Counted from the stretch's first letter, positions 12,340 through 22,842 are shown. The stretch: 64,000 nucleotides of DNA from Marinobacter salarius (GCA_000831005.1 CP007152.1:1426001-1490000), one strand, 5' to 3'. Made by a program: numbers and translations. Notes: generated by a model not told the origin, from the letters alone.

Positions 12340-13113
12340 ATGTTTGAACGTCTAAGGGAAGATGTGAACAGCGTGTTTCATCGTGATCCCGCCGCTCGCA
12401 ATACTTTCGAAGTGCTGACCAACTACCCGGGTTTGCACGCGCTCCTGTGCCACCGGTTCTCCCATTGGCTTTGGGGTCTTGGCCTGAAGTGGATCGCACG
12501 AACGTTTTCTTCGATCGCCCGTTGGCTGACCGGCATCGAAATTCATCCAGGTGCCACGATCGGGCGGCGTTTCTTTATAGATCACGGCATGGGTGTTGTC
12601 ATTGGTGAGACCACGGTAATCGGTGACGACGTCACGCTTTATCAGGGCGTTACCCTGGGAGGGACGAGTTGGAACAAGGGTAAGCGCCATCCGACGCTGG
12701 GTGACGGTGTTGTGGTGGGTGCCGGTGCCAAGATCCTCGGGCCGTTTACGGTGGGCGAGGGCGCCAAGATTGGCTCCAACTCCGTGGTGACCAAAGAGGT
12801 TCCGCCGGGTGCGACGGTTGTCGGTATTCCTGGTCGGGTTGTGGTGAAGCGTAAAGGGGAAGATGACGCCCGGCGCAAGGAAATGGAAGAACGCATGGGC
12901 TTCGATGCCTATGGTGTGACCGAGGAAATGCCGGACCCGGTAGCCCGGGCCATGCGCAGCCTGCTGGATCATATGCATGCTGTGGATGACCGCATTGAGA
13001 ATATGTGCAAAGCGCTTCGCAAGGTGAACAGTGAATACCAGAACGGCGAGTTGCCGCCGCTGCAGGAGGAGGATTTTGACTGCGTGCGGGACGACGAGCC
13101 GTCGCAACGGTGA
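12340..13113 (+). CDS. cysE: Serine O-acetyltransferase CysE
   Basis: CysE makes O-acetylserine from serine and acetyl-CoA, the first step of cysteine synthesis. The 257-residue protein has a helical N-terminal domain ([20 protein letters not shown]) and a left-handed beta-helix of hexapeptide repeats ([46 protein letters not shown]). The active-site region HPGA and DHGMG is intact. The C-terminal extension after the beta-helix is longer and charged, as in the Pseudomonas-type enzyme. It lies directly upstream of iscR, so cysteine supply and cysteine desulfurase are neighbours. Confidence 0.95.
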   Translation: MFERLREDVNSVFHRDPAARNTFEVLTNYPGLHALLCHRFSHWLWGLGLKWIARTFSSIARWLTGIEIHPGATIGRRFFIDHGMGVVIGETTVIGDDVTLYQGVTLGGTSWNKGKRHPTLGDGVVVGAGAKILGPFTVGEGAKIGSNSVVTKEVPPGATVVGIPGRVVVKRKGEDDARRKEMEERMGFDAYGVTEEMPDPVARAMRSLLDHMHAVDDRIENMCKALRKVNSEYQNGELPPLQEEDFDCVRDDEPSQR

Positions 13114-13146
13114 ATACTTGACTGTTTTGGTAGGTCAATTCATACT
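13114..13146 (+). promoter_or_regulatory. iscR promoter with an overlapping type-1-like IscR site
   Basis: TTGACT (13118-13123) and CATACT (13141-13146) with a 17-base spacer make a good sigma-70 promoter upstream of iscR. The -35 box lies inside ATACTTGACT, which matches the left half of the known type-1 IscR box. The right half is only partly conserved (AGGTCAA). This suggests autorepression by [2Fe-2S]-IscR, as in E. coli. Confidence 0.6.
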
Positions 13147-13190
13147 CGGCGTTGTTAAAGCCGAATCAATCCCTGACCGGGGCTGACGTT

Positions 13191-13688
13191 ATGAGACTGA
13201 CCACCAAAGGCCGCTATGCGGTGACGGCAATGCTGGATCTCGCCCTTCATGGGGATCAGGGGCCGGTGAGTCTGGCTGACATATCTGCCCGGCAGGAGAT
13301 TTCCCTCTCGTATCTCGAGCAGTTATTTTCCCGCCTTCGCCGTCACAAACTGGTGACGAGTATCCGGGGCCCTGGCGGTGGTTATCGCCTGAGCCGTGAG
13401 GCAGACTCCGTCTTTATTGCGGAAGTTGTCGACGCGGTCAGCGAATCCCTGGATACCACCCGTTGCGGCAACAAGGGTGATTGCCAGAATGGCGAGAAAT
13501 GCCTGACCCACCACCTGTGGTCTGATCTCAGTGATCAGATTCATCAGTTCCTCAGTGATATCAGTCTTGGGGACCTGATGCGTAAACGGGAGATTCAGGT
13601 GGTTGCCGATCGGCAGAACAGGCGCCATTCAGAAGGCGACTCACAGACGATTAACACCGAGCGCCTTACGGATCAGGCGCCGGCCTGA
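13191..13688 (+). CDS. iscR: Iron-sulfur cluster regulator IscR
   Basis: IscR is an Rrf2-family regulator that senses Fe-S cluster status. The 165-residue protein has the Rrf2 winged helix ([47 protein letters not shown]) and the [2Fe-2S] ligands Cys92, Cys98, Cys104 and His107 in [20 protein letters not shown]. These are the same positions as in E. coli. The start ATG is fixed by homology. It is followed by iscS after 20 bases. The C-terminus is hydrophilic and somewhat longer than the core domain. Confidence 0.96.
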   Translation: MRLTTKGRYAVTAMLDLALHGDQGPVSLADISARQEISLSYLEQLFSRLRRHKLVTSIRGPGGGYRLSREADSVFIAEVVDAVSESLDTTRCGNKGDCQNGEKCLTHHLWSDLSDQIHQFLSDISLGDLMRKREIQVVADRQNRRHSEGDSQTINTERLTDQAPA

Positions 13689-13708
13689 ACGACTATCCTG
13701 AAACTTCT

Positions 13709-14856
13709 ATGAAAAAGCCCGTCTATCTGGATTATGCGGCCACCACGCCCGTAGACCCTGCCGTTGCCGAAGAAATGGTCAAATACCTGACGCCTGATGG
13801 TGTGTTTGGCAACCCTGCCTCACGCTCCCATGGCTTTGGCTGGCAGGCCGAAGCCGCCGTTGAAGGTGCTCGCCGTCAGGTGGCCAGTCTGATCCATGCA
13901 GACCCACGTGAGATTGTGTGGACGTCCGGCGCTACCGAGTCCGACAACCTCGCCATCAAGGGTGCTGTTACAGGCAAGAACAATCCGCACATTGTGACAT
14001 CGATGATTGAACACAAGGCGGTGCTTGATACCTGCAAGTGGCTTGAAGGGCAGGGTGTTGAGGTGACCTGGCTGAAACCGGGCGCGGACGGGCGGGTGTC
14101 CTGTCAACAGGTTGAAGATGCGCTCCGGGACAATACCGCTTTGGTCAGCCTGATGATGGTCAACAATGAACTGGGTAGCCAAACGGATATCGCCGCCATC
14201 GGTACCATGCTTCGCGAACGCGGTGTGCTGTTTCATGTGGACGCGGCGCAGGCGGCTGGCAAGACCGAGGTGGATGTGGGAGCCATGCCAGTGGATCTGT
14301 TGTCCTTGTCGGGGCACAAGGTATACGGGCCCAAGGGTATTGGCGCCCTCTATGTGCGGCGTTCTCCGGACGTGCGAATTGAATCGCAGATTCATGGCGG
14401 TGGTCATGAGCGGGGCATGCGTTCCGGCACACTACCTACGCACCAAATCGTCGGCATGGGCAAAGCCTTTGATCTGGCCGGCGAAAAACTCGAGCAGGAG
14501 AAGGCACGGCTGGAATCCCTGCGGAAGCGTTTCATGTCGGGCCTTGAAGGTCTTGAGGGCGTGATGCTTAACGGCAGTGCCGAACATCGGGTGCCGGGTA
14601 TCATCAACCTCTCGTTTGCCGGTGTCGATGCGGAATCCCTGATGCTGGGATTGCGTGAATTGGCGGTTTCGTCTGGTTCGGCCTGTTCTTCGGCACTATT
14701 GAGCCTTCGTTTGTACTCAAGGGCATTGGGCTGGATGATGAGCAGGCGCATCGAGCTCTCCGGTTTTCCTTTGGACGCTTTTCGACGGAAGAGGAGGCAG
14801 ACTTCGCAGCGGCGCAAATCGTTGACGTTGTAACCCGTCTCCGTTCAGTGCGGTAG
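13709..14856 (+). CDS. iscS: Cysteine desulfurase IscS, short C-terminus (frameshifted in this sequence)
   Basis: IscS takes sulfur from cysteine using PLP and passes it on as a persulfide. The PLP lysine is in [10 protein letters not shown] (Lys203). The active-site cysteine is in [11 protein letters not shown] (about Cys325). The motif [23 protein letters not shown] places it in the IscS group. Near 14692 one G is missing (tcggcact for tcgggcact); repair gives [35 protein letters not shown] (two joined stretches) and a 382-residue protein ending RLRSVR. E. coli IscS has about 20 more residues after this point (the SPLWEMYK... tail), which bind IscU. No iscU follows; ndk is next. Confidence 0.9.
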
Positions 14857-14882
14857 GCAGTTGCCTCCGGACTGCGTATAAT
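14854..14882 (+). promoter_or_regulatory. Probable ndk promoter
   Basis: TATAAT at 14877-14882 with a weak TAGGCA at 14854-14859, 17 bases upstream and overlapping the iscS stop. It would give ndk its own transcription start about 30-35 bases before its ATG. Confidence 0.5.
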
Positions 14883-14922
14883 CCCAACCCTGAAATTTTC
14901 TGAACCTGAATGGAGATAGATC

Positions 14923-15350
14923 ATGTCAAATGAGCGCACGCTCTCGATTATCAAGCCCGATGCAGTCGCAAAAAATGTGATCGGCGAAATCTACACACGC
15001 TTCGAAAAAGCGGACCTGACCATCGTCGCTGCGAAAATGATGCACCTGACCCAGGAGCAGGCAGAAGGTTCTACGCCGAGCACAAGGAGCGCCCGTTTTT
15101 CAATGATCTGGTTGCGTTCATGACCTCCGGCCCTGTGGTTGTTCAGGTTCTGGAAGGCAATGGTGCTATCCTGAAGAATCGTGACCTGATGGGAGCAACT
15201 AACCCCAAGGAAGCGGAAGCAGGCACCATTCGTGCCGACTTTGCATCTTCAATTGATGCAAACGCTGTTCATGGTTCAGATTCCGCCGCGTCAGCTGAGC
15301 GCGAAATTGCGTATTTCTTTAATGACAGTGAGATCTGCCCGCGCGGCTGA
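14923..15350 (+). CDS. ndk: Nucleoside diphosphate kinase Ndk (frameshifted in this sequence)
   Basis: Ndk moves the gamma-phosphate of ATP to other nucleoside diphosphates through a phosphohistidine. The protein starts [21 protein letters not shown] and ends with the catalytic-histidine motif [20 protein letters not shown]. Near 15069 one T is missing (ggttctac for ggtttctac); repair restores [26 protein letters not shown] and a 142-residue enzyme, the normal length. A good RBS (GGAGA) precedes the ATG. In Pseudomonas ndk follows the isc operon; here it follows iscS directly. Confidence 0.94.
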
Positions 15351-15361
15351 TCAGGCTGTAT

Positions 15362-15385
15362 CGGGCCGGACATACGTCCGGCCCG
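15362..15385 (+). terminator. Terminator-like hairpin after ndk
   Basis: CGGGCCGGAC and GTCCGGCCCG form a perfect 10-bp GC-rich stem with an ATAC loop. The T-tract is poor (tattggtta), so termination may be partial. Confidence 0.6.
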
Positions 15386-15412
15386 TATTGGTTATTTGAT
15401 TGAGGTTATGAA

Positions 15413-16525
15413 ATGACAGCTGTTGCTGAGAAAACCAACCTTCTGGGAATGCCCAAGGCCAAAATGGAGGCCTTTTTTGAGTCCCTGGGGGAGAAACGTT
15501 TCCGCGCAACACAGGTGCTGCAATGGATTCACCAGCGCGGGGCCGATGACTTCGATCAAATGACCAATATGAGTCGGGTGCTGCGGGAAAAGCTGAAGGC
15601 CGTTGCGGAAATTCGTGGGCCGGAGGTGGTGTACGACGAGTCCTCCAAAGACGGTACTCGCAAATGGGTCATGCGCATGGACAACGGCAACAGTGTTGAA
15701 ACCGTGCTCATACCTGACGGCGAGCGCGGCACGCTGTGCGTATCGTCGCAGATTGGCTGCAGCCTCGATTGCACGTTTTGTTCGACGGGCAAGCGTGGAT
15801 TTAACCGCAATCTTACCGCTGCCGAAATCATCGGGCAGGTCTGGGTTGCGCGTAAGGCGTTCATGCCATTTGAACCCGGCCCGGACCGCCCGATTACCAA
15901 TGTGGTAATGATGGGGATGGGTGAGCCGTTGCTGAACTTCGACAACGTTGTCGATGCCATGAACCTGATGATGGAGGACCTGGCGTACGGCATTTCCAAG
16001 CGACGTGTCACCGTCAGCACCTCTGGGGTGGTTCCGGCACTGGACAAATTGGGTGAAGTTACCGATGTTTCACTGGCCATTTCGCTCCATGCGCCCAATG
16101 ATGAGTTGCGTAACCAGTTGGTGCCGTTGAATAAAAAGTACCCTATTGCGGAGTTGCTGGCAGCGACGCGTCGTTATCTTGCACGTCTGCCTGACAAGCG
16201 GAAGGCAACCATTGAGTACACGGTCATCGAAGGCGTTAATGATCAGCCTGAGCACGCCAGGGAACTCGCTGTTGTTCTTCGCGGCCTGCCGTGCAAGATT
16301 AACCTGATTCCGTTCAATCCGTTTCCCGAGAGCGATTTTCGCCGTCCCAGTAACAACGCGACCCGCCGTTTCCAGGCAGTCCTGAACGAGGCCGGCTTTA
16401 TCGCCACGGTGAGAACCACTCGGGGTGATGATATCGATGCAGCCTGTGGTCAGCTGGTAGGGATGGTGGAAGACCGCACCAAGCGTAGTCAGCGTTATAT
16501 CCAGGTGCAGCAGGTCAGTCCGTAA
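15413..16525 (+). CDS. rlmN: Dual-specificity RNA methyltransferase RlmN
   Basis: RlmN is a radical-SAM enzyme that methylates C2 of A2503 in 23S rRNA and A37 of some tRNAs. The 370-residue protein has the radical-SAM cysteines CSLDCTFC and the motifs [12 protein letters not shown] and [17 protein letters not shown]. The C-terminal cysteine lies in DIDAACGQL, needed for the methyl-transfer chemistry. The start fits a purine-rich RBS. Order ndk-rlmN-pilF-rodZ-ispG is that of Pseudomonas. Confidence 0.96.
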   Translation: MTAVAEKTNLLGMPKAKMEAFFESLGEKRFRATQVLQWIHQRGADDFDQMTNMSRVLREKLKAVAEIRGPEVVYDESSKDGTRKWVMRMDNGNSVETVLIPDGERGTLCVSSQIGCSLDCTFCSTGKRGFNRNLTAAEIIGQVWVARKAFMPFEPGPDRPITNVVMMGMGEPLLNFDNVVDAMNLMMEDLAYGISKRRVTVSTSGVVPALDKLGEVTDVSLAISLHAPNDELRNQLVPLNKKYPIAELLAATRRYLARLPDKRKATIEYTVIEGVNDQPEHARELAVVLRGLPCKINLIPFNPFPESDFRRPSNNATRRFQAVLNEAGFIATVRTTRGDDIDAACGQLVGMVEDRTKRSQRYIQVQQVSP

Positions 16526-16571
16526 ACCCGGTGCCGATATGCACCTTCCAATTCAAGAGGAATTGCCGACT

Positions 16572-17378
16572 GTGACATTTATTCCAGTGAAAAGGATGCG
16601 AGCTGCGCTTGTCGTGGTATTGCTGGCGATGTTTGTCGCAGGGTGTGTGACCAATACCGATAGCCGGTTTGCCCGCGAGGCAGATCGCGACAAGGCCGTC
16701 AGGAATTATGTCCAGTTGGGTACCGCCTACATCGGCCAGAATAATCTCGAAAGAGCCCGGCATCACCTTGAACGAGCGCTAGAATTGTCTCCCGATGACC
16801 CCGGGGCGCTGGCAGCCATGGGGCTGATCTATAACGCCGAGGGCGAACCGGAACTGGCTGAGCGGTCGTTCCGGGAGTCACTCGATAGTGATCAGGGCTA
16901 TACCCGCGGGCGTGTTTATTACGGTGCCTTCCTGTACGGTGCGGGCCGATTCGAGGACTCCCGTGAACAGTTCCTGGCCGCGTCCAGGGATACGTCCTAC
17001 AACGACAGGGCATCCGTGTTTTTCAACCTCGGATTGACGGAAGAGAGAATTGGCAACCTTGAGGGCGCCACGACGGCGTACCGGCGCGCCGTTGAATTAT
17101 CCCGTGGTGATGCAAAGTCACTGCTTGCGCTGTCACGGACGTTGGTCGAATCCGGAGAGCTCCAGGCCGCCTCTCGTCACTACGGCCGCCTGATGACGTT
17201 GATGCAACGGAACCAGAATCTCCGCCATTCTCCTGAAAGTCTTTTTACCGGCATCCGCATTGCCCGGCATCAGGGCGACAGGAACCGGGAATCGAGTCTT
17301 GCGCTCCAACTGAAGAACAATTTTCCAAACTCTGTCGAATACCAACAATACAGGGTGATGACATCCAATGGACAGTGA
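16572..17378 (+). CDS. pilF: Type IV pilus assembly lipoprotein PilF/PilW (TPR)
   Basis: PilF is an outer-membrane lipoprotein that helps assemble the PilQ secretin of type IV pili. GTG 16572 is chosen because AGAGGA lies 9-10 bases upstream; this gives a lipoprotein signal peptide with basic residues, a hydrophobic core and the lipobox FVAGC. The mature part is a stack of tetratricopeptide repeats (for example NLERARHHLERALELSPDDPG and GNLEGATTAYRRAVELSRGD). An internal ATG at 16596 is the alternative start. Its last codons overlap the rodZ start by 11 bases. Confidence 0.88.
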   Translation: MTFIPVKRMRAALVVVLLAMFVAGCVTNTDSRFAREADRDKAVRNYVQLGTAYIGQNNLERARHHLERALELSPDDPGALAAMGLIYNAEGEPELAERSFRESLDSDQGYTRGRVYYGAFLYGAGRFEDSREQFLAASRDTSYNDRASVFFNLGLTEERIGNLEGATTAYRRAVELSRGDAKSLLALSRTLVESGELQAASRHYGRLMTLMQRNQNLRHSPESLFTGIRIARHQGDRNRESSLALQLKNNFPNSVEYQQYRVMTSNGQ

Positions 17379-18426
17379 TGACGCACAACAACCGTCGGGC
17401 CTGAGTGAGCCTACGGGCCAGTTGCTCAAACGTGCGCGTGAGCAGAAGGGGCTCAGTGTTTCCGCCGTGGCCGATGCCCAGCATCTTCGCCCGGCGATAA
17501 TACAGGCGATAGAGGACGGGCATTATGAACAGATCGACAGTGAACTGTTCCTTAAAGGCTATGTCAGAACCTACGCACGACAGGTTGACCTTGATCCGGA
17601 TGCGGTGATCGCGACGCTGGATGAGGAGCTCGAACCGCTACGACAGCAAAAAGTGCAGGCAGAAGAAGCGAATCCGCTGATTGATATCGAGCGTCGCAGG
17701 CGTCGCAAGCGCCGCGTTGCAAAGTTTCTGCTTCTCCTGCTGGCCATAGCAGTAATTGCCTTTCTCGCATTGCGCTTTATGGGCGAATTGGACGGTATAA
17801 CAGGCGACACGACGGAACCGGCTGTGTCCTCGGAAACGGCTGCTCCCGCGCAGCCTGAACCGTCCGAAGAGACGGTGTCGGTGGACGACACTGTCGATAC
17901 CGAGTTAGCCGAGCCTGGAACCGAGGAAGAGGCCGATAGGCTATCCGCGCCGGTTGATGAAGCGTCGATCGTTGAGGACAATAGCGAGTTGGCAGAGCTG
18001 CCTGAGGACCCTCAGGTTAATGAGCAGGTCTCTGGCTCTCCGGCCCCGACGGTAGAAGACGATTCCGCTCCGGCTGCGCAACCTGCTGTCGATGAGATTG
18101 ATGAGAGCCAGGTTCCGGTGGTGACCAGTGAGCCGGAGCCAGCGTTTCAGGAGAGCGCCCAGCCAACGGCTGCCGTCGGCAGCGCTCGCCTGGAAATGAC
18201 ATTCAGCGATGAGTGCTGGGTTCAGGTAACCGATTCGGCGGGCAATCGCCTGGTGGGATCCCTGCAACGGGATGGTGACAGGATTAATGTATCAGGCAGG
18301 CTGCCCATCGACGTTGTTGTCGGCGCAGTCGATGCCATCGAATCTATAAGATTTGATGGCCAACCGATTGACCTTTCCGGTTATCGGGTCGTCAACAACC
18401 GAGCAGAATTCTCGCTGGATATCTGA
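17368..18426 (+). CDS. rodZ: RodZ-like cytoskeletal helix-turn-helix membrane protein
   Basis: RodZ links MreB filaments to the membrane and helps set rod shape. The 352-residue protein has a cytoplasmic Cro-type HTH (about residues 15-85, [20 protein letters not shown]), a basic stretch RRRRRKRR, one membrane helix ([16 protein letters not shown]), a long acidic Pro/Glu/Ala-rich linker of low complexity, and a C-terminal periplasmic domain of the DUF4115 type ([18 protein letters not shown]). The gene overlaps the end of pilF and precedes ispG, as in pseudomonads. Confidence 0.9.
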   Translation: MDSDDAQQPSGLSEPTGQLLKRAREQKGLSVSAVADAQHLRPAIIQAIEDGHYEQIDSELFLKGYVRTYARQVDLDPDAVIATLDEELEPLRQQKVQAEEANPLIDIERRRRRKRRVAKFLLLLLAIAVIAFLALRFMGELDGITGDTTEPAVSSETAAPAQPEPSEETVSVDDTVDTELAEPGTEEEADRLSAPVDEASIVEDNSELAELPEDPQVNEQVSGSPAPTVEDDSAPAAQPAVDEIDESQVPVVTSEPEPAFQESAQPTAAVGSARLEMTFSDECWVQVTDSAGNRLVGSLQRDGDRINVSGRLPIDVVVGAVDAIESIRFDGQPIDLSGYRVVNNRAEFSLDI

Positions 18427-18461
18427 ACGTTTCGAACCCTCTTTTGCGGTTAGCAGGCTAT

Positions 18462-19580
18462 ATGAATCACGAATCTCCGATCAAAAGACGCAAATCACGC
18501 CAGATAATGGTAGGCGATGTTCCTGTGGGTGGCGATGCGCCTATTGCTGTCCAGAGCATGACCAACACCAACACCTGTGACGTGGATGCAACCGTTGGCC
18601 AGATCCGCGCCCTGCAGGAGGCTGGAGCGGACATTGTGCGGGTATCCGTGCCTACAATGGATGCTGCGGAAGCGTTCGGCAAGATTCGCTCAATGGTGTC
18701 AGTACCATTGGTGGCTGACATCCATTTCGATCACCGAATTGCTCTGCGGGTGGCGGAACTGGGTGTTGATTGTCTTCGTATCAACCCGGGTAATATCGGT
18801 CGGGATGACCGTGTCAGCGCCGTGATCAGCGCCGCGCGGGATGGCAATATCCCGATTCGTATTGGCGTCAACGCAGGCTCGCTGGAAAAGGCACTGCAAC
18901 GTAAGTACGGGGAACCGACACCCGAGGCTCTGGTTGAGTCGGCCATGCGCCATATCGACATTCTCGACCGTCATGATTTTCAGGACTTCAAGGTGAGCCT
19001 GAAGGCCTCAGAGGTCTTCATGACGGTGGCGGCATATCGTCAGATTGCTGCACAGATAGAACAACCCCTGCATTTGGGCATTACCGAGGCTGGTGGCTTT
19101 CGCTCCGGGACAGTGAAGTCCTCTGTTGGCCTGGGCATGCTGCTGATGGACGGCATTGGGGATACCATCAGAGTATCGCTCGCGGCAGACCCGGTGCAGG
19201 AGATCAAGGTCGGCTACGATATTCTCAAAAGCTTGCGCCTGCGCAGCCGGGGTATCAACTTCGTCGCGTGCCCAAGCTGCTCACGCCAGAATTTCGATGT
19301 CATCCAGACCATGAATGACCTTGAGGCTCGTCTGGAAGATGTCAACGAGTCCCTGGATGTTGCCATCATTGGCTGTATTGTAAACGGGCCGGGCGAGGCC
19401 AAGGTTGCTGACCTGGGCTTGACCGGCGGTAGCCCCAAGAACCTGTTCTACGCGTCGGGCAAGCCCAATCAGAAGCTCGACAATGCCAACCTGACCGACG
19501 ACCTGGAACGGCTGATCCGTGAGGAAGTGGCGCGTCGCAAGGAAAAGGAAGAAGCGATCATTACCCGCTCGGCCGACTGA
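18462..19580 (+). CDS. ispG: 4-hydroxy-3-methylbut-2-enyl diphosphate synthase IspG
   Basis: IspG (GcpE) converts MEcPP to HMBPP in the MEP isoprenoid pathway and carries a [4Fe-4S] cluster. The 372-residue protein shows [18 protein letters not shown] near the start, and the cluster ligands CPSCSR and [10 protein letters not shown] in the C-terminal half. ATG 18462 ([14 protein letters not shown]) is chosen over upstream alternatives by homology and a nearby AGCAGG. The gene lies between rodZ and hisS. Confidence 0.95.
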   Translation: MNHESPIKRRKSRQIMVGDVPVGGDAPIAVQSMTNTNTCDVDATVGQIRALQEAGADIVRVSVPTMDAAEAFGKIRSMVSVPLVADIHFDHRIALRVAELGVDCLRINPGNIGRDDRVSAVISAARDGNIPIRIGVNAGSLEKALQRKYGEPTPEALVESAMRHIDILDRHDFQDFKVSLKASEVFMTVAAYRQIAAQIEQPLHLGITEAGGFRSGTVKSSVGLGMLLMDGIGDTIRVSLAADPVQEIKVGYDILKSLRLRSRGINFVACPSCSRQNFDVIQTMNDLEARLEDVNESLDVAIIGCIVNGPGEAKVADLGLTGGSPKNLFYASGKPNQKLDNANLTDDLERLIREEVARRKEKEEAIITRSAD

Positions 19581-19620
19581 GAGCAGATCGTCAAATCACC
19601 GACACAGATAAGGTAGTAAC

Positions 19621-20901
19621 TTGGCTAAGATCCAGGCAATCCGCGGGATGAACGATATCCTGCCAGAGCAGACGCCGGTGTGGCAGTTTGTGGAAGACAC
19701 GGTCAGGAAAGTGCTTTCCCAGTACGGTTATCAGGAAATTCGCATGCCGGTGGTTGAGCAGACGGACCTGTTCAAGCGCTCTATTGGCGAAGTGACGGAT
19801 ATCGTTGAGAAAGAGATGTACACCTTTGAGGATCGCAACGGTGACAGCCTGACCCTGCGCCCCGAAGGTACGGCCGGCTGCGTGCGTGCCGCCGAAGAAC
19901 ACGGTCTGCTTTTTAATCAGACCCGCCGGCTTTGGTACACCGGCCCCATGTTTCGTCATGAGCGCCCCCAAAAAGGCCGTTACCGTCAGTTCCACCAGAT
20001 CGGCGTGGAATGTTTTGGCATGACCGGCCCGGATATTGATGCTGAGCTCCTCGTGTTGACGGCCAGGCTCTGGCGCGCGCTAGGACTGAGTGAACACACC
20101 CGCCTGGAAATCAATTCCATAGGTACGTCTGCTGCCCGTCGGGAATACCGCGAGGCGCTGGTCGCGTACCTCTCGGATTACCGGGAGCAGTTGGACGAAG
20201 ACAGCCAACGGCGTCTTGGCTCGAACCCGCTACGCATTCTGGACAGCAAGAACCCGGATACCCAGAGACTTCTGGTGGACGCGCCTCGTCTGGATGATTA
20301 CCTCGACGACGAGTCTCGGGATCATTTTCGGCAACTGCGCTCGTTGCTGGACGCGGCTGGCATTGAGTATACGGTGAATCCAAAGCTGGTTCGCGGGCTC
20401 GACTATTATGGCAAAACTGTATTCGAGTGGATTACCGACAGCCTGGGTGCCCAGGGGACGATATGCGCCGGTGGTCGCTATGATGGGCTGGTGGAGCAAT
20501 TGGGAGGCAAGCCCACGGTTGCGGTCGGTTTCGCCATGGGGCTCGAACGACTGATCCTGCTGCTGGAAACGCTTAACCTTGTGCCAGACAGTGCCAATGG
20601 CAATGTCGATGTGTATGTTGCGGCTATGGGTGAATCCACCGTGGCACCCGCGTTGGCGCTGGGTGAATCCCTTCGCAACGCTTTGCCGGGCGTAACGGTT
20701 ATGGGGCACTGTGGCGGCGGCAGTTTCAAGAGTCAGATGAAAAAGGCTGATCGCAGTGGCGCCCGTTACGCGGTCATTCTGGGTGAGAATGAGGTTGCCA
20801 ACGGGACGGTCGGCCTTAAGCCGTTACGGTCAGACGAGGGGCAACTAGACGTTGCTCAGGGTGATCTGGCCGCGACGCTTGAAGAATTGCTTGGCCGCTG
20901 A
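19621..20901 (+). CDS. hisS: Histidyl-tRNA synthetase HisS
   Basis: HisS is a class II aminoacyl-tRNA synthetase. The 426-residue protein begins [20 protein letters not shown] and contains motif 2 ([16 protein letters not shown]), the histidine motifs [15 protein letters not shown] and [14 protein letters not shown], and motif 3 ([11 protein letters not shown]). The start is TTG 19621: no ATG or GTG fits, and AAGG lies about 10 bases upstream. The C-terminal anticodon-binding domain is complete. Confidence 0.94.
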   Translation: MAKIQAIRGMNDILPEQTPVWQFVEDTVRKVLSQYGYQEIRMPVVEQTDLFKRSIGEVTDIVEKEMYTFEDRNGDSLTLRPEGTAGCVRAAEEHGLLFNQTRRLWYTGPMFRHERPQKGRYRQFHQIGVECFGMTGPDIDAELLVLTARLWRALGLSEHTRLEINSIGTSAARREYREALVAYLSDYREQLDEDSQRRLGSNPLRILDSKNPDTQRLLVDAPRLDDYLDDESRDHFRQLRSLLDAAGIEYTVNPKLVRGLDYYGKTVFEWITDSLGAQGTICAGGRYDGLVEQLGGKPTVAVGFAMGLERLILLLETLNLVPDSANGNVDVYVAAMGESTVAPALALGESLRNALPGVTVMGHCGGGSFKSQMKKADRSGARYAVILGENEVANGTVGLKPLRSDEGQLDVAQGDLAATLEELLGR

Positions 20902-20951
20902 TGGCGCGCCGACGAGTTACAGCATAATAATCATCTATTGCAGGAGTCATC

Positions 20952-21608
20952 ATGGCTGAAATGCGTACTGAGGAAGAAACGGTCCAGGCAATCAAGGACT
21001 GGTGGAAGAAGAATGGCAGCTCGCTCCTGATTGGCGTCGGTGCGGCGCTGGCGATTGTTTTCGGGTGGCAGGCCTGGCAGAACCATCAAATGCAGCAGCG
21101 TACGGAAGCGGCTTCCCAGTTTGCCGAGCTGATCAATGCCTATAGCGATGAGACAGATGAAAATCGCGCAGATACCGTTGCCTACGTGGCCGAGAACCTG
21201 CGAGAAGAATACAGCGACAGCGCCTTCGCTGTTTATGGCATGTTGATGCTTGCTCGCCAACAGGTTATGGACCAGGGCGATCCGGAAGGGGCGATCGAGT
21301 CCCTGACCTGGGCGCAGGAAAAAGCCGGCGAAAGCGGAGCGTTGGCAATGGTTATTCGCAACCGCCTGGCCCGCGCCCAGTTCGCGGCGGAGCAGTACGA
21401 AGAGGCTTTGGCAACCATTGAGGGTACGGACAATACCGGCAGTTTCGGCGCTATTTTTACCGAGCTTAAAGGCGATATCCTGCTAGCCCAGGGTAATCGT
21501 GAGGGGGCTCGTGAAGCGTATCTGGCGGCCCGTGAAATGAACCAGCAGGGTCGTAGCGGCATTCTTGAGCTCAAGCTATCCGACCTTGGTGTTGAGGAGG
21601 GAGCCTGA
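20952..21608 (+). CDS. yfgM: YfgM-like membrane-anchored TPR protein
   Basis: YfgM is an inner-membrane protein linked to the SecYEG translocon and periplasmic chaperones. The 218-residue product has a short cytoplasmic N-terminus (EEETVQAIKDWWKKNG), one membrane helix (LLIGVGAALAIVFGWQAW) and a periplasmic helical repeat domain. It sits between hisS and bamB, its classic place, and its stop overlaps the bamB start (ATGA). Lower similarity than its neighbours, but context and architecture agree. Confidence 0.88.
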   Translation: MAEMRTEEETVQAIKDWWKKNGSSLLIGVGAALAIVFGWQAWQNHQMQQRTEAASQFAELINAYSDETDENRADTVAYVAENLREEYSDSAFAVYGMLMLARQQVMDQGDPEGAIESLTWAQEKAGESGALAMVIRNRLARAQFAAEQYEEALATIEGTDNTGSFGAIFTELKGDILLAQGNREGAREAYLAAREMNQQGRSGILELKLSDLGVEEGA

Positions 21609-22780
21609 TGCCCTGGTTGGTTAACGGGCATACCAGACTCTTTTCGCTTGCGGGTATGCTGACACTGGCTGTCCTTGCAGGATGTAGTACCAGCGACACC
21701 TTTGAGCAACCTGCACCGGTTCCGGAGATTTCATCCAGTGTCGGGCTTGAGCCTGTCTGGAGTATGGGTGTTGGGGACGGGCATGATGACAACTTCCTGT
21801 ACCTCGCCCCTCTGAACACCGGAGACCGTTTGTATGCGGCATCAGCCGATGGCGAGGTTTATGCCGTCGGCTCCGAAAACGGCGAGGTATTCTGGTTCCG
21901 GGATCTTGACGAGGAAATCAGTGCCGGCGTTGGTGGCGATCAGGGAAATCTGTACCTGGTCACCCGTGATGCTGAGCTGATGGCCCTGTCGCGCGAAGAT
22001 GGTTCTGCGCTTTGGCGGCAGCCATTGCCCAACGAAGTGTTGGCATCCCCCCAGTCCAACGGGCGCCTGGTGGTGACACAGACCATTGATGGCAAGGTGC
22101 TGGCGTTTGATACCGCCTCCGGGGAGCAGGCATGGCAATACGACAGTGATGTCCCGGTCCTGTCAATACGTGCAGCGGCGTCGCCGCTTGTCGGGGCAGA
22201 CCTTGTGCTGGCTTCACTGGCCAACGGCAAGCTCATGGCGATCTCCACTGAGACCGGCCAGCCCGTTTGGCAGTATGAAGTCGGCCAGCCGCAGGGCCGT
22301 ACCGAGCTTGAACGGCTTGTTGATGTGGCCGGTGAGCCGCTGATTCTAGAGAGCGCAGCGATGATTGTGGGCTATCAGGGCAAGCTTGCGCTGGTTGACC
22401 TGCAAACCGGACAGGAAATCTGGAGTCGTCCCGCCTCCAGCCTGCAGTCACCAATGATCGGCAACGGTAATATTTTTGTCGCGGGTGCCAACGGCGATAT
22501 CACGGCCTACCGCGGTTCCGACCGTCGCGAGCTGTGGGTTCAGGACCGGTTATCCTGGCGGCAGCCAACGCAGCCGGTTGTCTATGAGGATTACCTGTTG
22601 ATAGGTGATTTCGAGGGCTACATTCATATGTTGTCGTTGGAAGACGGCAGCCTGGTGGGTCAGCTTGAATTTGACGACGAGGGCCTGCGGGTGCCTTTCC
22701 AGCGCCTGCAGAACGGTAACCTTCTTGTGTATGGCAATAGCGGTAAACTGTCGGTATTGAAACTCCGGACGCTCGACTGA
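21608..22780 (+). CDS. bamB: Outer-membrane assembly lipoprotein BamB
   Basis: BamB is a lipoprotein of the BAM complex that inserts beta-barrel proteins into the outer membrane. The 390-residue protein has a signal peptide with the lipobox LAVLAGC and then an eight-bladed beta-propeller of PQQ-like repeats (for example GEVYAVGSENGEVFWFRDL and GKVLAFDTASGEQAWQYD). It overlaps yfgM by 4 bases (ATGA) and is followed by der, the usual order. Confidence 0.94.
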   Translation: MPWLVNGHTRLFSLAGMLTLAVLAGCSTSDTFEQPAPVPEISSSVGLEPVWSMGVGDGHDDNFLYLAPLNTGDRLYAASADGEVYAVGSENGEVFWFRDLDEEISAGVGGDQGNLYLVTRDAELMALSREDGSALWRQPLPNEVLASPQSNGRLVVTQTIDGKVLAFDTASGEQAWQYDSDVPVLSIRAAASPLVGADLVLASLANGKLMAISTETGQPVWQYEVGQPQGRTELERLVDVAGEPLILESAAMIVGYQGKLALVDLQTGQEIWSRPASSLQSPMIGNGNIFVAGANGDITAYRGSDRRELWVQDRLSWRQPTQPVVYEDYLLIGDFEGYIHMLSLEDGSLVGQLEFDDEGLRVPFQRLQNGNLLVYGNSGKLSVLKLRTLD

Positions 22781-22842
22781 GTGCTCCTTTCCGGCCCTAT
22801 CGCTGTGAAGCGCGGGCCCTGTTTAATGTGTAGCGAAAGACT

